Shown one piece after another: positions 48,530 to 59,741 of a stretch of DNA of 64,000 bases. Positions within the stretch are counted from its first letter, which is position 1, and the number at the start of each line of letters is the position of its first letter. Source of the DNA: Theocolax elegans (lineage: Eukaryota; Arthropoda; Insecta; Hymenoptera; Cerocephalidae). The translations under genes and the position numbers were made by a program. The notes beneath the pieces were generated by a model that made no database searches, was not told the DNA's origin, and saw only the letters and a program-made list of their open reading frames with translations. The stretch is taken from NCBI GenBank assembly GCA_026168455.1, contig CM047426.1:51629085-51693084 (forward strand), written 5' to 3'.

Positions 48530-49930
48530 GTATATTACACGCACTATTTCTCCTACTACTATTATCTAATACAATGACAACCTATAAACGCAGTGGAGGC
48601 ATATTTGTAATACATATATTAAATAAATTATAAGTACAAAAGTTTGAATTGTGCTAAAATGTGCTTATAATTTGACAAATACGATCTCAAACATAACCTC
48701 TTTTAGTAAACAGGCAACAACGATTTAATTGAATTTTGTAAAAACTGGATAGATTTCTAGCAAATACAGTGCAGACGCACAATTTCACGATATTGATAAA
48801 TGTTGGAACACTAAAAAAAACAGTCAAAAGTGCATGACGAAGAAATAAATTGAAAAATACAACTGATACAAAGACGTTGGAAAGCTGGTACTAGATATTT
48901 GTGATGGAAATAAATATAGATTGCAATTACAAGCATCAAGAAACAAAGTAGAGGCAACATTTTACATTATCTTAGAATCATTTTTCAGTAAAAACTAGAG
49001 GAATACATAATCAATTGAAAAATAAATTGAAAAATAAAAAAGATATTCATTCCTTCTAAAAATGTGCAATTTAGCAGACCGAAGAGTAAGAAAAAGTTTA
49101 GCTACGTAGTTTGAAAATCCACCAGTAGGTGGCGATGCTAAGCGTTTCCAGCTATGTCTTATTTCATTCGTGGTGGAATAGGCGACGGATTCTATAGGAG
49201 GTCCGTGCACGATCGGGCCGTTTGCCGCACGCACATTGTACTTTCAAATACATTGTACTGTACCGACACTGAATGTTGGGTGCATTATTTGTTTAATTCC
49301 AATTACTTAACATAATGACAGCTACAAAACGGGATAGAGGAACATTTTTAGTATAGATTTAAAGTAAATTACAAGTACAAAAGTTGAATTTATGGCTATA
49401 TATCGTTAAAATTTGAAAAATACGAATTGAAACATAACCTCTCTCAGTCTACAGCGACGGATTCTATAGGAGGTGCGTGCACCGATTTGGGCCGTCTGCC
49501 GCACGCACTTCGTACATTCAAATACATTGTACTATGTCGACACTGAATGTTGGGTGCACTATTTATTTGATTCCAATTATTTGACATAATGGCAGCTAGA
49601 AAACAGGTTAGAGGCATATTTTTATTATACATTTTAAGTGTACAACAAGTACAAAAGTTGAATTTATGACAAAATATCGTTAAAATTTGAAAAATTCGAG
49701 TTGAAACATAACCTCTCTTTGTCAACAGGCAACAACGATTTAATTTAATATTGTAAAAACTGGACTGTGTCCTAAGATATGCGGTGCAGATACATAAGTT
49801 CACGATATTGGTAAAAGTAGGAATACTAAATAAGCAGACAAAAGTGCACGACAAAAAATTTAAAGAAAAATACGATGAATACTAAGACGGTAGAAAGCTT
49901 GTATCATATATTAGGGATGGAAATAAACGT
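48530..49930. repeat. Non-coding interspersed repeat, three partial copies
   Basis: Three segments (about 48,560-48,930, 49,185-49,445 and 49,450-49,925) share an ordered set of short blocks: ACATAATG or ACAATGAC, then GTACAAAAGTT, then AAACATAACCTCT. The first and third also share CAGGCAACAACGATTTAAT, TTCACGATATTG and TGGAAATAAA. The second and third are in tandem with a period of about 265 (GACGGATTCTATAGGAGGT at 49,187 and 49,453). A possible fourth fragment with GTAGGTGCGTGCAC is at about 51,617. No protein is supported. Confidence 0.65.
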
Positions 49931-50154
49931 TTCTCCGTTATGCGTCAGTTCTAAAAAAGAATGTGCTGCCACTTTTATCACTTTCATTTGAAATACCGTA
50001 TTTTGTTGGTTTTTTTATGTCAATTCGGATCGTTTAACGTTGGCTATATAGTAACTGAAAATTTCAAAATTAATATCAATAAGGACAAAATGATAGTAAG
50101 AAAATAAAAATCGATTCCACTCCATAAAATTGTGCAGCAATTAGTAATAATTTA
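49931..50154. other. Non-coding stretch, no gene recognised
   Basis: AT-rich spacer between the interspersed repeats and the hairpin array. Nothing further is visible. Confidence 0.5.
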
Positions 50155-50935
50155 ATAGCTATTCGGCGGATGCCTGCGAGGCGAGACAATCTCAGCGACG
50201 CGCCGAGCGTGTCTCGCCTCGCAGGTTATCCGCGACAATAATCGCTGAAGTCTTCCAAGAAAAAGTATTACTGTGTATATTTGACGAAAAATAATTTTCG
50301 GTTACCATTATGTGTTTGCTTATAAGATATCGGTGGACATCTACGAGGTGAGACACTCTCGGCACGTCGTTCAGATTGTCTCGGCTTGTAGATATCCATC
50401 GAGAACTAAAAAGCAGCCATCCGAAAAAAAGTATTTTTTTATATATAAAATACTAAAAATAATTGTCGGTTTATCTACCCAAACACTGCTACAAAAAAAA
50501 TATAAAATTTGTTACAATATATTATGTGTTTCCTTATAACATATCGGTGGATATCTACGAGACGAGATACTCTCGGCGCGTCGTTCAGATTGTCTCGCCT
50601 CGTAGATATCCATCGAGAACTAAAAAGCAGCCATCCGAGAAAAAGTATTTTTTGTGTATGTATTACTAAAAATAATTTTCGGATTACCTACACAAACAAT
50701 GCTATAAAAAAAATATAAAATTTGTTATAATATATTATGTGTTTGCTTTTTAGTTCTCGATGGATATCTGCGAGGCGAGACAATCTGAACGACGCGCCGA
50801 GTGTGTCTCTATCACTCGCAGGTTCTTCGAGAGTAGATTTTAATAACCGCCGAAGCCTGCCGAGAAAGAGACGTTCATTTTTTTATAACAAATAGTTTTC
50901 TATTCAGCTACAATAACATTGTTTTAAAATAAATT
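50155..50935. repeat. Array of four ~210-bp units, each with a GC-rich hairpin
   Basis: Each unit has a GC-rich hairpin of 16 to 25 bp stem embedded in AT-rich DNA. Unit 1 has a perfect 16-bp stem, CCTGCGAGGCGAGACA (50,173-50,188) with TGTCTCGCCTCGCAGG (50,210-50,225), extended by GCGGAT/ATCCGC. Units 2 and 3 have stems of about 25 bp around ATCTACGAGGTGAGACA (50,339) and ATATCTACGAGACGAGA (50,550). Unit 4 starts at about 50,757 and its right arm is partly decayed. The loop reads GACGCGCCGAG in units 1 and 4 and its complement, CTCGGCGCGTC or close, in units 2 and 3. The AT-rich spacers are also alike (ATTATGTGTTTGCTT or TTTCCTT, and CTAAAAATAAT). Short ORFs across it are by-products. Confidence 0.8.
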
Positions 50936-51179
50936 TAAAACCTTGTACAATAATTGAGGCTATATCCGCACGACCGCGAAGACTTACCGTACGATGCGCG
51001 CTGGACGATGGCGGTCGACGGACCGTACGACGCAAGTTGCGCGCGCACGTCGGGCCCGTCCAGCGAAGCAGTGAACGAGCCTGTCGAAGCTCGAGAGAGC
51101 TCTTCAGTACGCCATCGCGGCAACGTTGACGTTGCGTTGGCAATACGATTGGTCCTTTATTTTGCCGTGGCGGACTACC

Positions 51180-51216
<37 letters not shown>

Positions 51217-51531
51217 AGGAAAGCAACGTTCCAAGCGTCAACCCAGGATATGCTCCTCTATACTGCCAAGGTGGATGCACGCCTTGGTTGTAGGTGCAGT
51301 GCATTTATTCCTTCTTTTGTAAGTGTGCTTCCCATCTCTTCACCCTTCTCACCCTTTTCCACTCGCGCAAACCGCCGCATCTCGTACGTAGCCGTTCATT
51401 CGTTTTATAAATTCGCCAAAATTATACGCGGCTGACGCCCATAACCCTTTATCTATTAGTATAATAAATTTTTACTATTGTTATCAATCGTTTATTTCGA
51501 CTTTGTCGCAATACCCTGCGTGATCGTTACA
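50936..51531 (+). other. GC-rich segment, possible solo LTR or unknown repeat
   Basis: It is bounded by TGTACAATAA (about 50,944) and ATCGTTACA (ending 51,531) and contains an AATAAA-like signal near 51,461. The TG...CA ends resemble an LTR, but no target-site duplication, primer site or second copy is seen. A (GT)n microsatellite occupies about 51,180-51,214. No protein is supported. Confidence 0.3.
51180..51214. repeat. (GT)n microsatellite
   Basis: An uninterrupted GT run of about 34 bases. Confidence 0.97.
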
Positions 51532-52072
51532 AAATGTATATAGAAAACTATTTTGTATTGATAGCCATATCTCGATTGAGCTTGTTAGGAACTAGCAGAC
51601 GACGGTTCCCTCTAGTAGGTGCGTGCACAGTTCGACTCGACAATTACAAGCACATCCTACACGCGGCAAACGGAGTACGATTTCAAGTTGCAATTCCATT
51701 AGGTTATATACTAACCATGTATTATATATTATCAGTTATTCAAAAGTACCATAGTAAATATCCATTTTATAATCTACATATGTATTTAGTAGAATAATCA
51801 TATTTCCAACTGCATTAATTATAATGTATAAAAGTTAGCATAAATAAGCTTAATGAAACAATTAAAATTGTAAATAAAGATAAAATCATATGTGTCCCAC
51901 CATCAACGGTCTCCATAGAAGTAGGTTTACTTGTTGTTTTCCAATAACTGTTTTGATCGTTGCTTAATTTAGTAGTGGTTAAAAAATTCATTTAAACATA
52001 CGAATTAGTTGATCAAATTATGAAGATTATTCAGAAATACTTAGTTTATTAACATTACAAGTTGTGACGGAA
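51532..52072. other. AT-rich non-coding stretch before the LTR
   Basis: It holds an 87-codon ORF (51,534-51,797) without recognisable motifs and a possible fragment of the 49-kb interspersed repeat near 51,590-51,680. No gene is supported. Confidence 0.45.
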
Positions 52073-53093
52073 ATCGTCACACAATCTTTTCGCGGCGAAC
52101 AAAGCATTTAAACTCATGTTAAATGTAAGTCGTCGGAGCCTTTGGTATGTCAAGGCCAACCGACGACATTTGTTTACGTCGATCAAGTGTACAATTACGC
52201 GCGCAATAGTCCGTAGGGATGAGAGCGCGAGTGTGTGTGTGTTTCCCACTCTCATCCCTTTTTCGAAAATTAGGAGATGCCGATTAGTACGTCCCGATCC
52301 GCCGCTCAAGGCGGACAAATTATCCGGGGTAATCGTTATAGTGTTTACGGCTGAGCCAAGGCGCGTGAGGCGCAAAAGCCGTCGGAACCCGGAACATCCT
52401 CGCGAGGTGAGCCGCGAGTGAATTGGTGATACCCAAAAGGACGGGAGTGACTGTGTGAGTGTTAACGCGGTTCACGAGACACTCGCCGCGGCACAGGGCC
52501 GCCTTTTCGACACCGCAGCCGACGTCGGTCCTCCGTTGCCCAGGAGGACAAAAGGGACACGGATCGGCTGGGCCATCCACGGGGCGCATCCCGATAAGTC
52601 TCACTTATATTACCGCGCGTTCCCCCTTTACCGCGAGTGTATGTGTGTGAGTACATCGGGAGTGTGTTCGGGTACGCCGGTACCCGAATAGCGGAGATCA
52701 GGAAGGAGTCAACCGCAGGCGAGTATCTCGATCCGGTTGGCTCCCGATACTTCCGCCCGCGCGAAGTAACATTGTCGCGGCACGAGGCCTGGATGGCCAA
52801 AATGTTAAATAAATTAAAATAAATATTTTAATCTTTTTATTTTAATTAACTGTGTGTTTCTTTTATTCTCCCCGCTCCCGCCGACATTTTAATAATTTAC
52901 ACATCGTGTCGAGGCAAGGAGGATCGCCCGAATCCTCCATACCGTACGTCCCAGCGAACTCGCGTTCCTGGCGACAGCTGCAGTTCGGATAAATAAATTA
53001 ATTGTGTGCGCGGTATTGGGCAACGCGGCCCAACGGTTAATATTAATTATATAAATTAATTAAGTGTACCGGGTCCGCGAATACCACGTCACA
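52073..53093 (+). mobile_element. 5' LTR of the plus-strand Ty3/Gypsy element
   Basis: A 1,021-base segment with perfect 7-base inverted ends, TGTGACG at 52,073 and CGTCACA ending at 53,093, followed two bases later by a primer binding site. Inside are a hairpin GGGATGAGAG/CTCTCATCCC (about 52,216-52,261), a terminal hairpin GTGACG/CGTCAC and an A/T-rich AATAAA region near 52,808-52,828 that could be the polyadenylation signal. The matching 3' LTR should lie beyond the right edge. ORFs within it are by-products. Confidence 0.88.
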
Positions 53094-53095
53094 AA

Positions 53096-53111
53096 TGGCG
53101 ACCGTGACAGG
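53096..53111 (+). promoter_or_regulatory. Primer binding site, probably tRNA-Arg type
   Basis: TGGCGACCGTGACAGG starts two bases after the LTR. It begins TGG, as needed to pair with a tRNA CCA end, and resembles the Arg-type sites of the mdg1/412 group of insect Gypsy elements. The tRNA identity is from memory. Confidence 0.75.
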
Positions 53112-53545
53112 ACGAACGGTTTCATCCTCACCGATATTAAATTTAAATTAAAGCAAGTTTGTCGGCCATCTTTTCGCGCGCGAGCAGTGTCGCGGCGAAA
53201 CGTGAGCGGGTTGAGAGAAAGAGAGAGAGAGAGAGTGAGTTGTACGAGTTAGTTAGTGAGAGAGAGAGAGAGAGAGAGCGCGAGAGACGGCGTGTGAGAC
53301 GCGTCTCTATACCGGAGTATTCCCCCTCTTGCTCGGGTATCCGAGGAGAGGTATACACCGGTATATCGAGAGAGAGTTCGCGCGCGACCGTGTTTAGCCG
53401 GAAGCGCCCGATCTCACCGAGATCGGTCTCTCTCGATCGCAAGCTTGACGGGAGATCTTTGCTAGCTTGTATGGGAGCAGCAAAGTAGGGAGAGAGTAGC
53501 TTGCGCCGCGGATCGCGGGCAGCGAGAATCCCCCCCGAACAGCGC
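53112..53545 (+). other. Leader of the plus-strand Gypsy element, first part
   Basis: GC-rich leader with (GA)n runs at about 53,215-53,285 and no credible gene. It continues into the tandem-duplicated segment. Confidence 0.7.
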
Positions 53546-54073
53546 ACGGGAAAGACTTCGCGAGAGCCGATCATAATCGGCTCTCTCCGAGTGCGCCCGC
53601 GAGTGGGAGGGAGAGAGAGAATCCCTAGTCGCGGGGAATCGGAGTTAGGTGCTGGGCGGGCTATACGGTGTGTGTGAGAGAGAGAGATAGCGCGATCGCC
53701 TAGCCCTTTCGCGTATTAAGTCTTTGCAGCTGGTTTCGCCGAGAGAAACCACTGCGGCGAATTATTTTATTCCAATCTAATAAAATAAATTCGTTCCCCT
53801 ATTTAATCTATTTTATTATTGGTGTGAGAGTGTTTAAAATAGATTCTTTCGGGAGAGGTAGCTGCCCCACCCCTCCTCCCTTTTAAAGAAAATTTTAAAA
53901 TTATAATATTTGTTTTCTTTTTATACGGGAAGCGGCGAAATTTTAATTGGTTTTTTTTTTGAGTTCGAGAGCGAAAATTTTGTTGCTTTCTCCCCTCCCT
54001 GACATATATTATATAGTCATTATAATTTAATAATTGTGTGTATTATTTATTACTATTTATTTATATAATATAT

Positions 54074-54702
54074 GGGTGGATCTCTGTGACATCGAAAATG
54101 AAAATAATAAATAATGCTATAACTGTGGGATTATGTTTTAGAGGTATCCAGTAGTTCTCCTGAATTTTTTCAGATTTTTTCTGGGCCATTATTTTAAGTT
54201 ACAGAGAGTCAAAGTTGACATTTTAGCACTTTTTTGCATTATATGCCCATTTTCATGAATTTTTAGCTTCCAGGGGATGCACTTTTCACTAAAAACATAA
54301 GTATGACTTTTTTTGTAAAATTTTCCAAACTTTTCATTAAAAATACTTTTAAAGACATAAATGTATGCAGTCATACTCTTGTAAGCCATTTAATCCTTAA
54401 ATAGTGAAAATCAGCAATTCTGCTCCGGACTCTGGTAACCTAATACTGTCTAAAAGATGTCTTTTTATAGTCAGAAACTGCCTAAAAATTTCCAGAGTGG
54501 GTCTAAATCATTAAGATCACTTATGGTCAAAATATCCGGGAAAAGTGCCCGAAATATTAATAGAAATGTATATTTGTTGCCTTATAACGATGAATCTATT
54601 AGCATGATCATTACAAAAAAATTTGTGCACTTACCTTGGAGTGATAGAAAAGTATCTTCACTTGTTTCAGTATCCATCTAATCCCCTGTAAGCTGCTAAA
54701 AA
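54074..54702 (+). mobile_element. Truncated FB-A foldback element (left arm plus spacer)
   Basis: Matches the left arm and spacer of the 33,597-34,615 element, from GGGTGGATCTCTGTGACATC to CCCCTGTAAGCTGCTAAAA. It then stops before the right arm. TA-rich sequence lies at its left end. It sits inside the leader of the Gypsy element, so it became part of that element before the tandem duplication. Confidence 0.88.
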
Positions 54703-54796
54703 TACAAATATTATAATACAAATGTAAAAAATTAATTTTTAAACATTTATAATGCTGAATTTTTAGTTTTATATCCCTTACAAGAATTATAATACT

Positions 54797-55299
54797 AATC
54801 TGAAGGATTACTGGAAATACCATGGTTCCCTGAATACGATGAGAATGTAAGAGCAGCACATAAAACTCTGGCATGTAAGGATCTATGGGAAATTAGAAAA
54901 CCTCGTTCCAGGAAAGGGAGTGTGGTTCCATCAGGAACGGAAGTTTCCTGCGAGTCCGAAATGTTGGATCGCGAAAGGGTTGCTAGTGACAGAGCACCTA
55001 TCCCTGAAGAAGATGGAGCTCTGTCACCAAGTGGTCTGTCTAGAAACTCGCCAATGAGTACTGCACAAAGCCCGAGGTTGGCATCAACAGGTGCTATACC
55101 TAAACGGTTTGGTGAGGTACTGGCAGCTAACATGACCACGACTGCAATCCCTTATGTTCCTGTTTCGGTGGCTGTAACCTCGTGCACAACCACTACGTCG
55201 ACGATTACGTCCGTGACGACTGCTCAACTCGGAGGTTTTTATGCACCCGCACATTACCTCCCAATTGAAGAGCAGAAACAGCGGACATCTTGGCACTAG
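54797..55299 (+). pseudogene. Duplicated N-terminal piece of gag
   Basis: An open frame with no upstream ATG, in the phase of the stronger ORF from 54,922. It includes ACKDLWEIRKPRSRKG, then GTEVSCESEM, and a Thr-rich stretch (TTTTSTITSVTTAQLGG). It ends at a stop just after a small deletion relative to the right copy. It duplicates the first part of the gag that follows at 56,609 and cannot make a complete protein. Confidence 0.7.
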
Positions 55300-55440
55300 A
55301 GAGAGTGAAGTGCCAACACAACATTTTGACTTGGGTTCGCAGACGGAAGCCGACCGTCGTACGTCACGAGGATACACCTCTAGACAATACGACAACAGGC
55401 AACCGAGGCTAAGCAACAAACGTCAATTTGTTGATGATAG

Positions 55441-57260
55441 CACGGGAAAGACTTCGCGAGAGCCGATCATAAGCTATACGGTGTGTGTGAGAGAGAGAGA
55501 TAGCGCGATCGCCTAGCCCTTTCGCGTATTAAGTCTTTGCAGCTGGTTTCGCCGAGAGAAACCACTGCGGCGAATTATTTTATTCCAATCTAATAAAATA
55601 AATTCGTTCCCCTATTTAATCTATTTTATTATTGGTGTGCGAGTGTTTTAAAATAGATTCTTTCGGGAGAGGTAGCTGCCCCACCCTCCTCCCTTTTAAA
55701 GAAAATTTTAAAATTATAATATTTGTTTTCTTTTTATACGGGAAGCGGCGAAATTTTAATTGGTTTTTTTTTTGAGTTCGAGAGCGAAAATTTTTGTTGC
55801 TTTCTCCCTCCCTGACATATATTATATAGTCATTATAATTTAATAATTGTGTGTATTATTTATTACTATTTATTATATAATATATGGGTGGATCTCTGTG
55901 ACATCGAAAATGAAAATAATAAATAATGCTATAACTGTGGGATTATGTTTTAGAGGTATCCAGTAGTTCTCCTGAATTTTTTCAGATTTTTTCTGGGCCA
56001 TTATTTTAAGTTACAGAGAGTCAAAGTTGACATTTTAGCACTTTTTTGCATTATATGCCCATTTTCATGAATTTTTAGCTTCCAGGGGATGCACTTTTCA
56101 CTAAAAACATAAGTATGACTTTTTTTGTAAAATTTTCCAAACTTTTCATTAAAAATACTTTTAAAGACATAAATGTATGCAGTCATACTCTTGTAAGCCA
56201 TTTAATCCTTAAATAGTGAAAATCAGCAATTCTGCTCCGGACTCTGGTAACCTAATACTGTCTAAAAGATGTCTTTTTATAGTCAGAAACTGCCTAAAAA
56301 TTTCCAGAGTGGGTCTAAATCATTAAGATCACTTATGGTCAAAATATCCGGGAAAAGTGCCCGAAATATTAATAGAAATGTATATTTGTTGCCTTATAAC
56401 GATGAATCTATTAGCATGATCATTACAAAAAAATTTGTGCACTTACCTTGGAGTGATAGAAAAGTATCTTCACTTGTTTCAGTATCCATCTAATCCCCTG
56501 TAAGCTGCTAAAAATACAAATATTATAATACAAATGTAAAAAATTAATTTTTAAACATTTATAATGCTGAATTTTTAGTTTTATATCCCTTACAAGAATT
56601 ATAATACTAATCTGAAGGATTACTGGAAATACCATGGTTCCCTGAATACGATGAGAATGTAAGAGCAGCACATAAAACTCTGGCATGTAAGGATCTATGG
56701 GAAATTAGAAAACCTCGTTCCAGGAAAGGGAGTGTGGTTCCATCAGGAACGGAAGTTTCCTGCGAGTCCGAAATGTTGGATCGCGAAAGGGTTGCTAGTG
56801 ACAGAGCACCTATCCCTGAAGAAGATGGAGCTCTGTCACCAAGTGGTCTGTCTAGAAACTCGCCAATGAGTACTGCACAAAGCCCGAGGTTGGCATCAAC
56901 AGGTGCTATACCTAAACGGTTTGGTGAGGTACTGGCAGCTAACATGACCACGACTGCAATCCCTTATGTTCCTGTTTCGGTGGCTGTAACCTCGTGCACA
57001 ACCACTACGTCGACGATTACGTCCGTGACGACTGCTCAACTCGGAGGTTTTTATGCACCCGCACATTACCTCCCAATTGAAGAGCAAAGAAACAGCGGAC
57101 AACTTGGCACTAGAGAGAGTGAAGTGCCAATACAACATTTTGACTTGGGTTCGCAGACGGAAGCCGACCGTCGTACGTCACGAGGATACACCTCTAGACA
57201 ATACGACAACAGGCAACCCGAGGCTAAGTCAACCAAATGTCAATTTGTTGATGATAGGAA
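55441..57260 (+). repeat. Right copy of the ~1.81-kb tandem duplication
   Basis: Nearly identical to the left copy apart from single-base indels in homopolymers and a deletion of about 80 bases corresponding to 53,577-53,657. It leads into the full gag. Confidence 0.9.
55886..56514 (+). mobile_element. Truncated FB-A foldback element, duplicate
   Basis: Same content and same truncation point as the 54,074 copy, exactly one duplication unit (about 1,812 bases) away, so it was copied by the tandem duplication rather than by transposition. Confidence 0.88.
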
Positions 57261-59102
57261 TGGATGTGACCTTCCTAATGACGTCAGTGTTCAATCTTAC
57301 GAAAAACCGAGGTTTGAACAGAGACGTCGTTAAACCACTTCTAAGACTTGTGAGGGACAAGATAGAAGAGAGAGGCGTGAGTACACGACTCCAAATAGAA
57401 ATTCACGACACCATCGTTCTGTGTGAGAGCCTCAAGCAACGATGAGCGTCGTGATAGCTGTACGAAGAGACGTACTCAGAAACGTCAGTCCAACCGTAAA
57501 CTCGACGACCGAGCACAGACGGAAATTCCGGAGCAAAGTCACAAAGAGAGGTCGGACAGACGTAGAGGAACGCCTCGAGAGAAACGTGCGGTGGCTACTT
57601 GCGATCAGTGTACTCAGACGGATTCGTCCGATAGGTATCAGTCTGATCGCGAACCTGCTCGTAGAAGATCCGATTCTCGTAGGGCGGCTGAAGGCCGACA
57701 AGAGAATAGGAATCCTTCTACCAGCAGGCGTAGGAGTTCCCGGACGGATAATAGAGATGACCGTCGGGAAAGAGAGTCCTACGAGGCCAGGCCAATGTAT
57801 CGTGAAGACGATAACCGAACGCACGATCGGACAGGGTGCGCACGAGAGCTGCGTATCTGGAACATGTCCTTTGATGGTGAGACCAAAAAGGACGCGGAAG
57901 AGTTTCTGAACCGTTTGCACGATGTCAGAAATGACAACAAGTTCTCAGATCGCAGGATGCTCAGTGCCCTGCCCAATGTGTTTTCAAAATCAGCACTGTT
58001 CTGGTATAGAACAGTTCAGCCATCTCTTCGAGATTGGCGTGATTTTGAGATCGAGTTCCTCAATGAGTATGGCCGTATAATAAATGACGAAGATTTACTC
58101 ATGGAACTTCGATCAAGAACACAAAATGAGGGAGAAAAGGGTACGACGTTCTTGAACTGTTTCAGAGCGATCGTAAATAAGTTTAAATGCCCTCCCTCAT
58201 TAGAACAACAAGTGAAGATGACCTACTCGCAGATGAGGCCAGATTACCGTAGGTACATACCAGTACGACAAATCAGGAATTTCTCTGATTTGACAAGCTA
58301 CGGTAAAGAGTACGAGCAACATTTAACATGCGACACGAAATTTTCCAGTTCCAACGTTAAGCGCGAGAAGCTCGTACCAGAAGCTTTTCCGAAACAGAGT
58401 GGTGCAGCACGAGTTTCGGGTAAAGTGTCGACTGTTACCGAAAAGAGTAAGGATGAGTCTTCTCATTCGGATAAACAGTCGTCTAAGAAAACTAGTAAGA
58501 AGAAGAGCAAGAAAAGTGCGAAAAACTCGCCAAACTCTTCTTCGAGCGAATACGAAGCAGCCGCTGTGTACGGTACTTCCAACGTCGCTAATAGTTTTCA
58601 GAAACGATACGGCAAGTCGAATAATGGAGTGAGTGCCCCCAATTCGAAATCCGTATCGTACGTGCCTGTTTCTCAACAGTCACCTGGGCAACAAAAACAA
58701 AGATCGGGTAAAAGAGAAAGACGTGCTTTGCCGAATTCTCAACTGCCCCAGCAAAATGTTTTTGTTCCACAAATGGCACAAAACCTGGTGAGGTATGTGC
58801 AACCACAGGCGACGGCAGTAAACCCAACGAACCTGAGCATCAACTTTGTTGGCGTGTGTTTCACATGCCAAAAAGTCGGTCATAGGTCGTCGGATTGCCC
58901 GAGCCGAACATGCTACCGATGCGGAAACATTGGGCACTCCGCTGAGCAGTGCTCTACCGAATTGGTAGCAAAGAAGTGCCAGCTGTGTGGAACTAGTGGC
59001 GTTACACTCCAAACATGTCCTAACTGCGTCAGATTCCTCCAAAACGTGGGAAACCTGAACGTAGGGCACCCGAGCTGCCCCGGGCGCCCTGCACTGCAGT
59101 AA
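56609..59102 (+). pseudogene. Ty3/Gypsy gag with CCHC zinc knuckles
   Basis: The N-terminal part (phase of 56,734-57,333) is interrupted by TAA at 57,331-57,333. The phase then changes near 57,421, and a 559-codon frame runs from 57,423 to 59,102. In that frame residues 1-130 are Arg-rich. The gag core begins at WNMSFDGETKKDAEEFLNR near residue 145 and includes LSALPNVFSKSALFWYRT near 180 and a W-F-rich segment near 205. A Lys/Ser-rich linker lies near 330-380. Two zinc knuckles follow, CFTCQKVGHRSSDC (about 478) and CYRCGNIGHSAEQC (about 497), with a third CQLC-type motif lacking its His. In the family it forms the particle and binds the RNA. Confidence 0.9.
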
Positions 59103-59741
59103 GTAAACCGCATGGTTTACAAGGGCAAGAGTTTAAGGTTGGATAACCCTCTAAACTCTTTAAGAAGTCTAGCAAATCATTTGCTGACTTCTCTAAAGTC
59201 CTTAACGGAAATCAAATTCCCTCTCAGACCGAAGTTGGTGTTGAAAGTAAGTCTGAGTGTAAGGATCCTAAACGTTCTGGGATTCGACAGATGGAAGAGT
59301 TCTTAGAACACAACCTGTCAATCCTACCCGAGCTTTGCAAGGTAATATAGAACAAGGAACCTTATTAGACCAACAAAATCGTGAGGCTAAAGATTGGTCT
59401 AAGGAACTCCAAAGGCAAATATACTCTGATAGCAGAGATATTATTGGTGAAGAAAGCGTAAAGAGATCGTTATCTCAACCGCTTGGCACCATCGGAGTGA
59501 ACGACCTTGGTTGTTGCTCATCGTCACCCCGTTGTGACACACCTAGCAAAGAGGACAAGAAGCCCTTGGTGGAGAAGGAAATTGGCCTCAACAACGAGCC
59601 CTTGGTGGAGAAGGTAGTTGTCGATGGTGTGCACAACATGAACCGTACAATCTCGTTGCCGAGAAGTACAGTTCAGGGGGGTAGATGCCGTACCAAATAC
59701 GTCTAAAATGACTCACATGGCATCGACTACTCCTCACAACG
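59103..59741 (+). pseudogene. Decayed pol N-terminal region
   Basis: Directly after the gag stop. Coding-like stretches in different phases include MEEFLEHNLSILPELCK near 59,292-59,342 and a 123-codon frame 59,335-59,706 with two similar segments (KKPLVEKE and NEPLVEKV). Stops and phase changes prevent a continuous product. By position it is the linker before the protease; no domain is recognised. Confidence 0.6.

Larger units (their letters stand above)
53546..55440 (+). repeat. Left copy of a ~1.81-kb tandem duplication in the Gypsy leader and gag start
   Basis: It holds, in order, leader sequence, a truncated foldback element and the start of gag. It repeats after about 1,812 bases. The junction is abrupt: TTTGTTGATGATAG in gag runs straight into CACGGGAAAGACTTCGCG of the leader at 55,441. 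Confidence 0.9.

Noticed and set aside
50944..51531. A host gene promoter or 5' exon in the GC-rich segment with the GT run
   Set aside because: No open coding frame, splice pattern or core promoter could be supported; a repeat or solo LTR is equally likely, so it is kept only as an uncertain segment.
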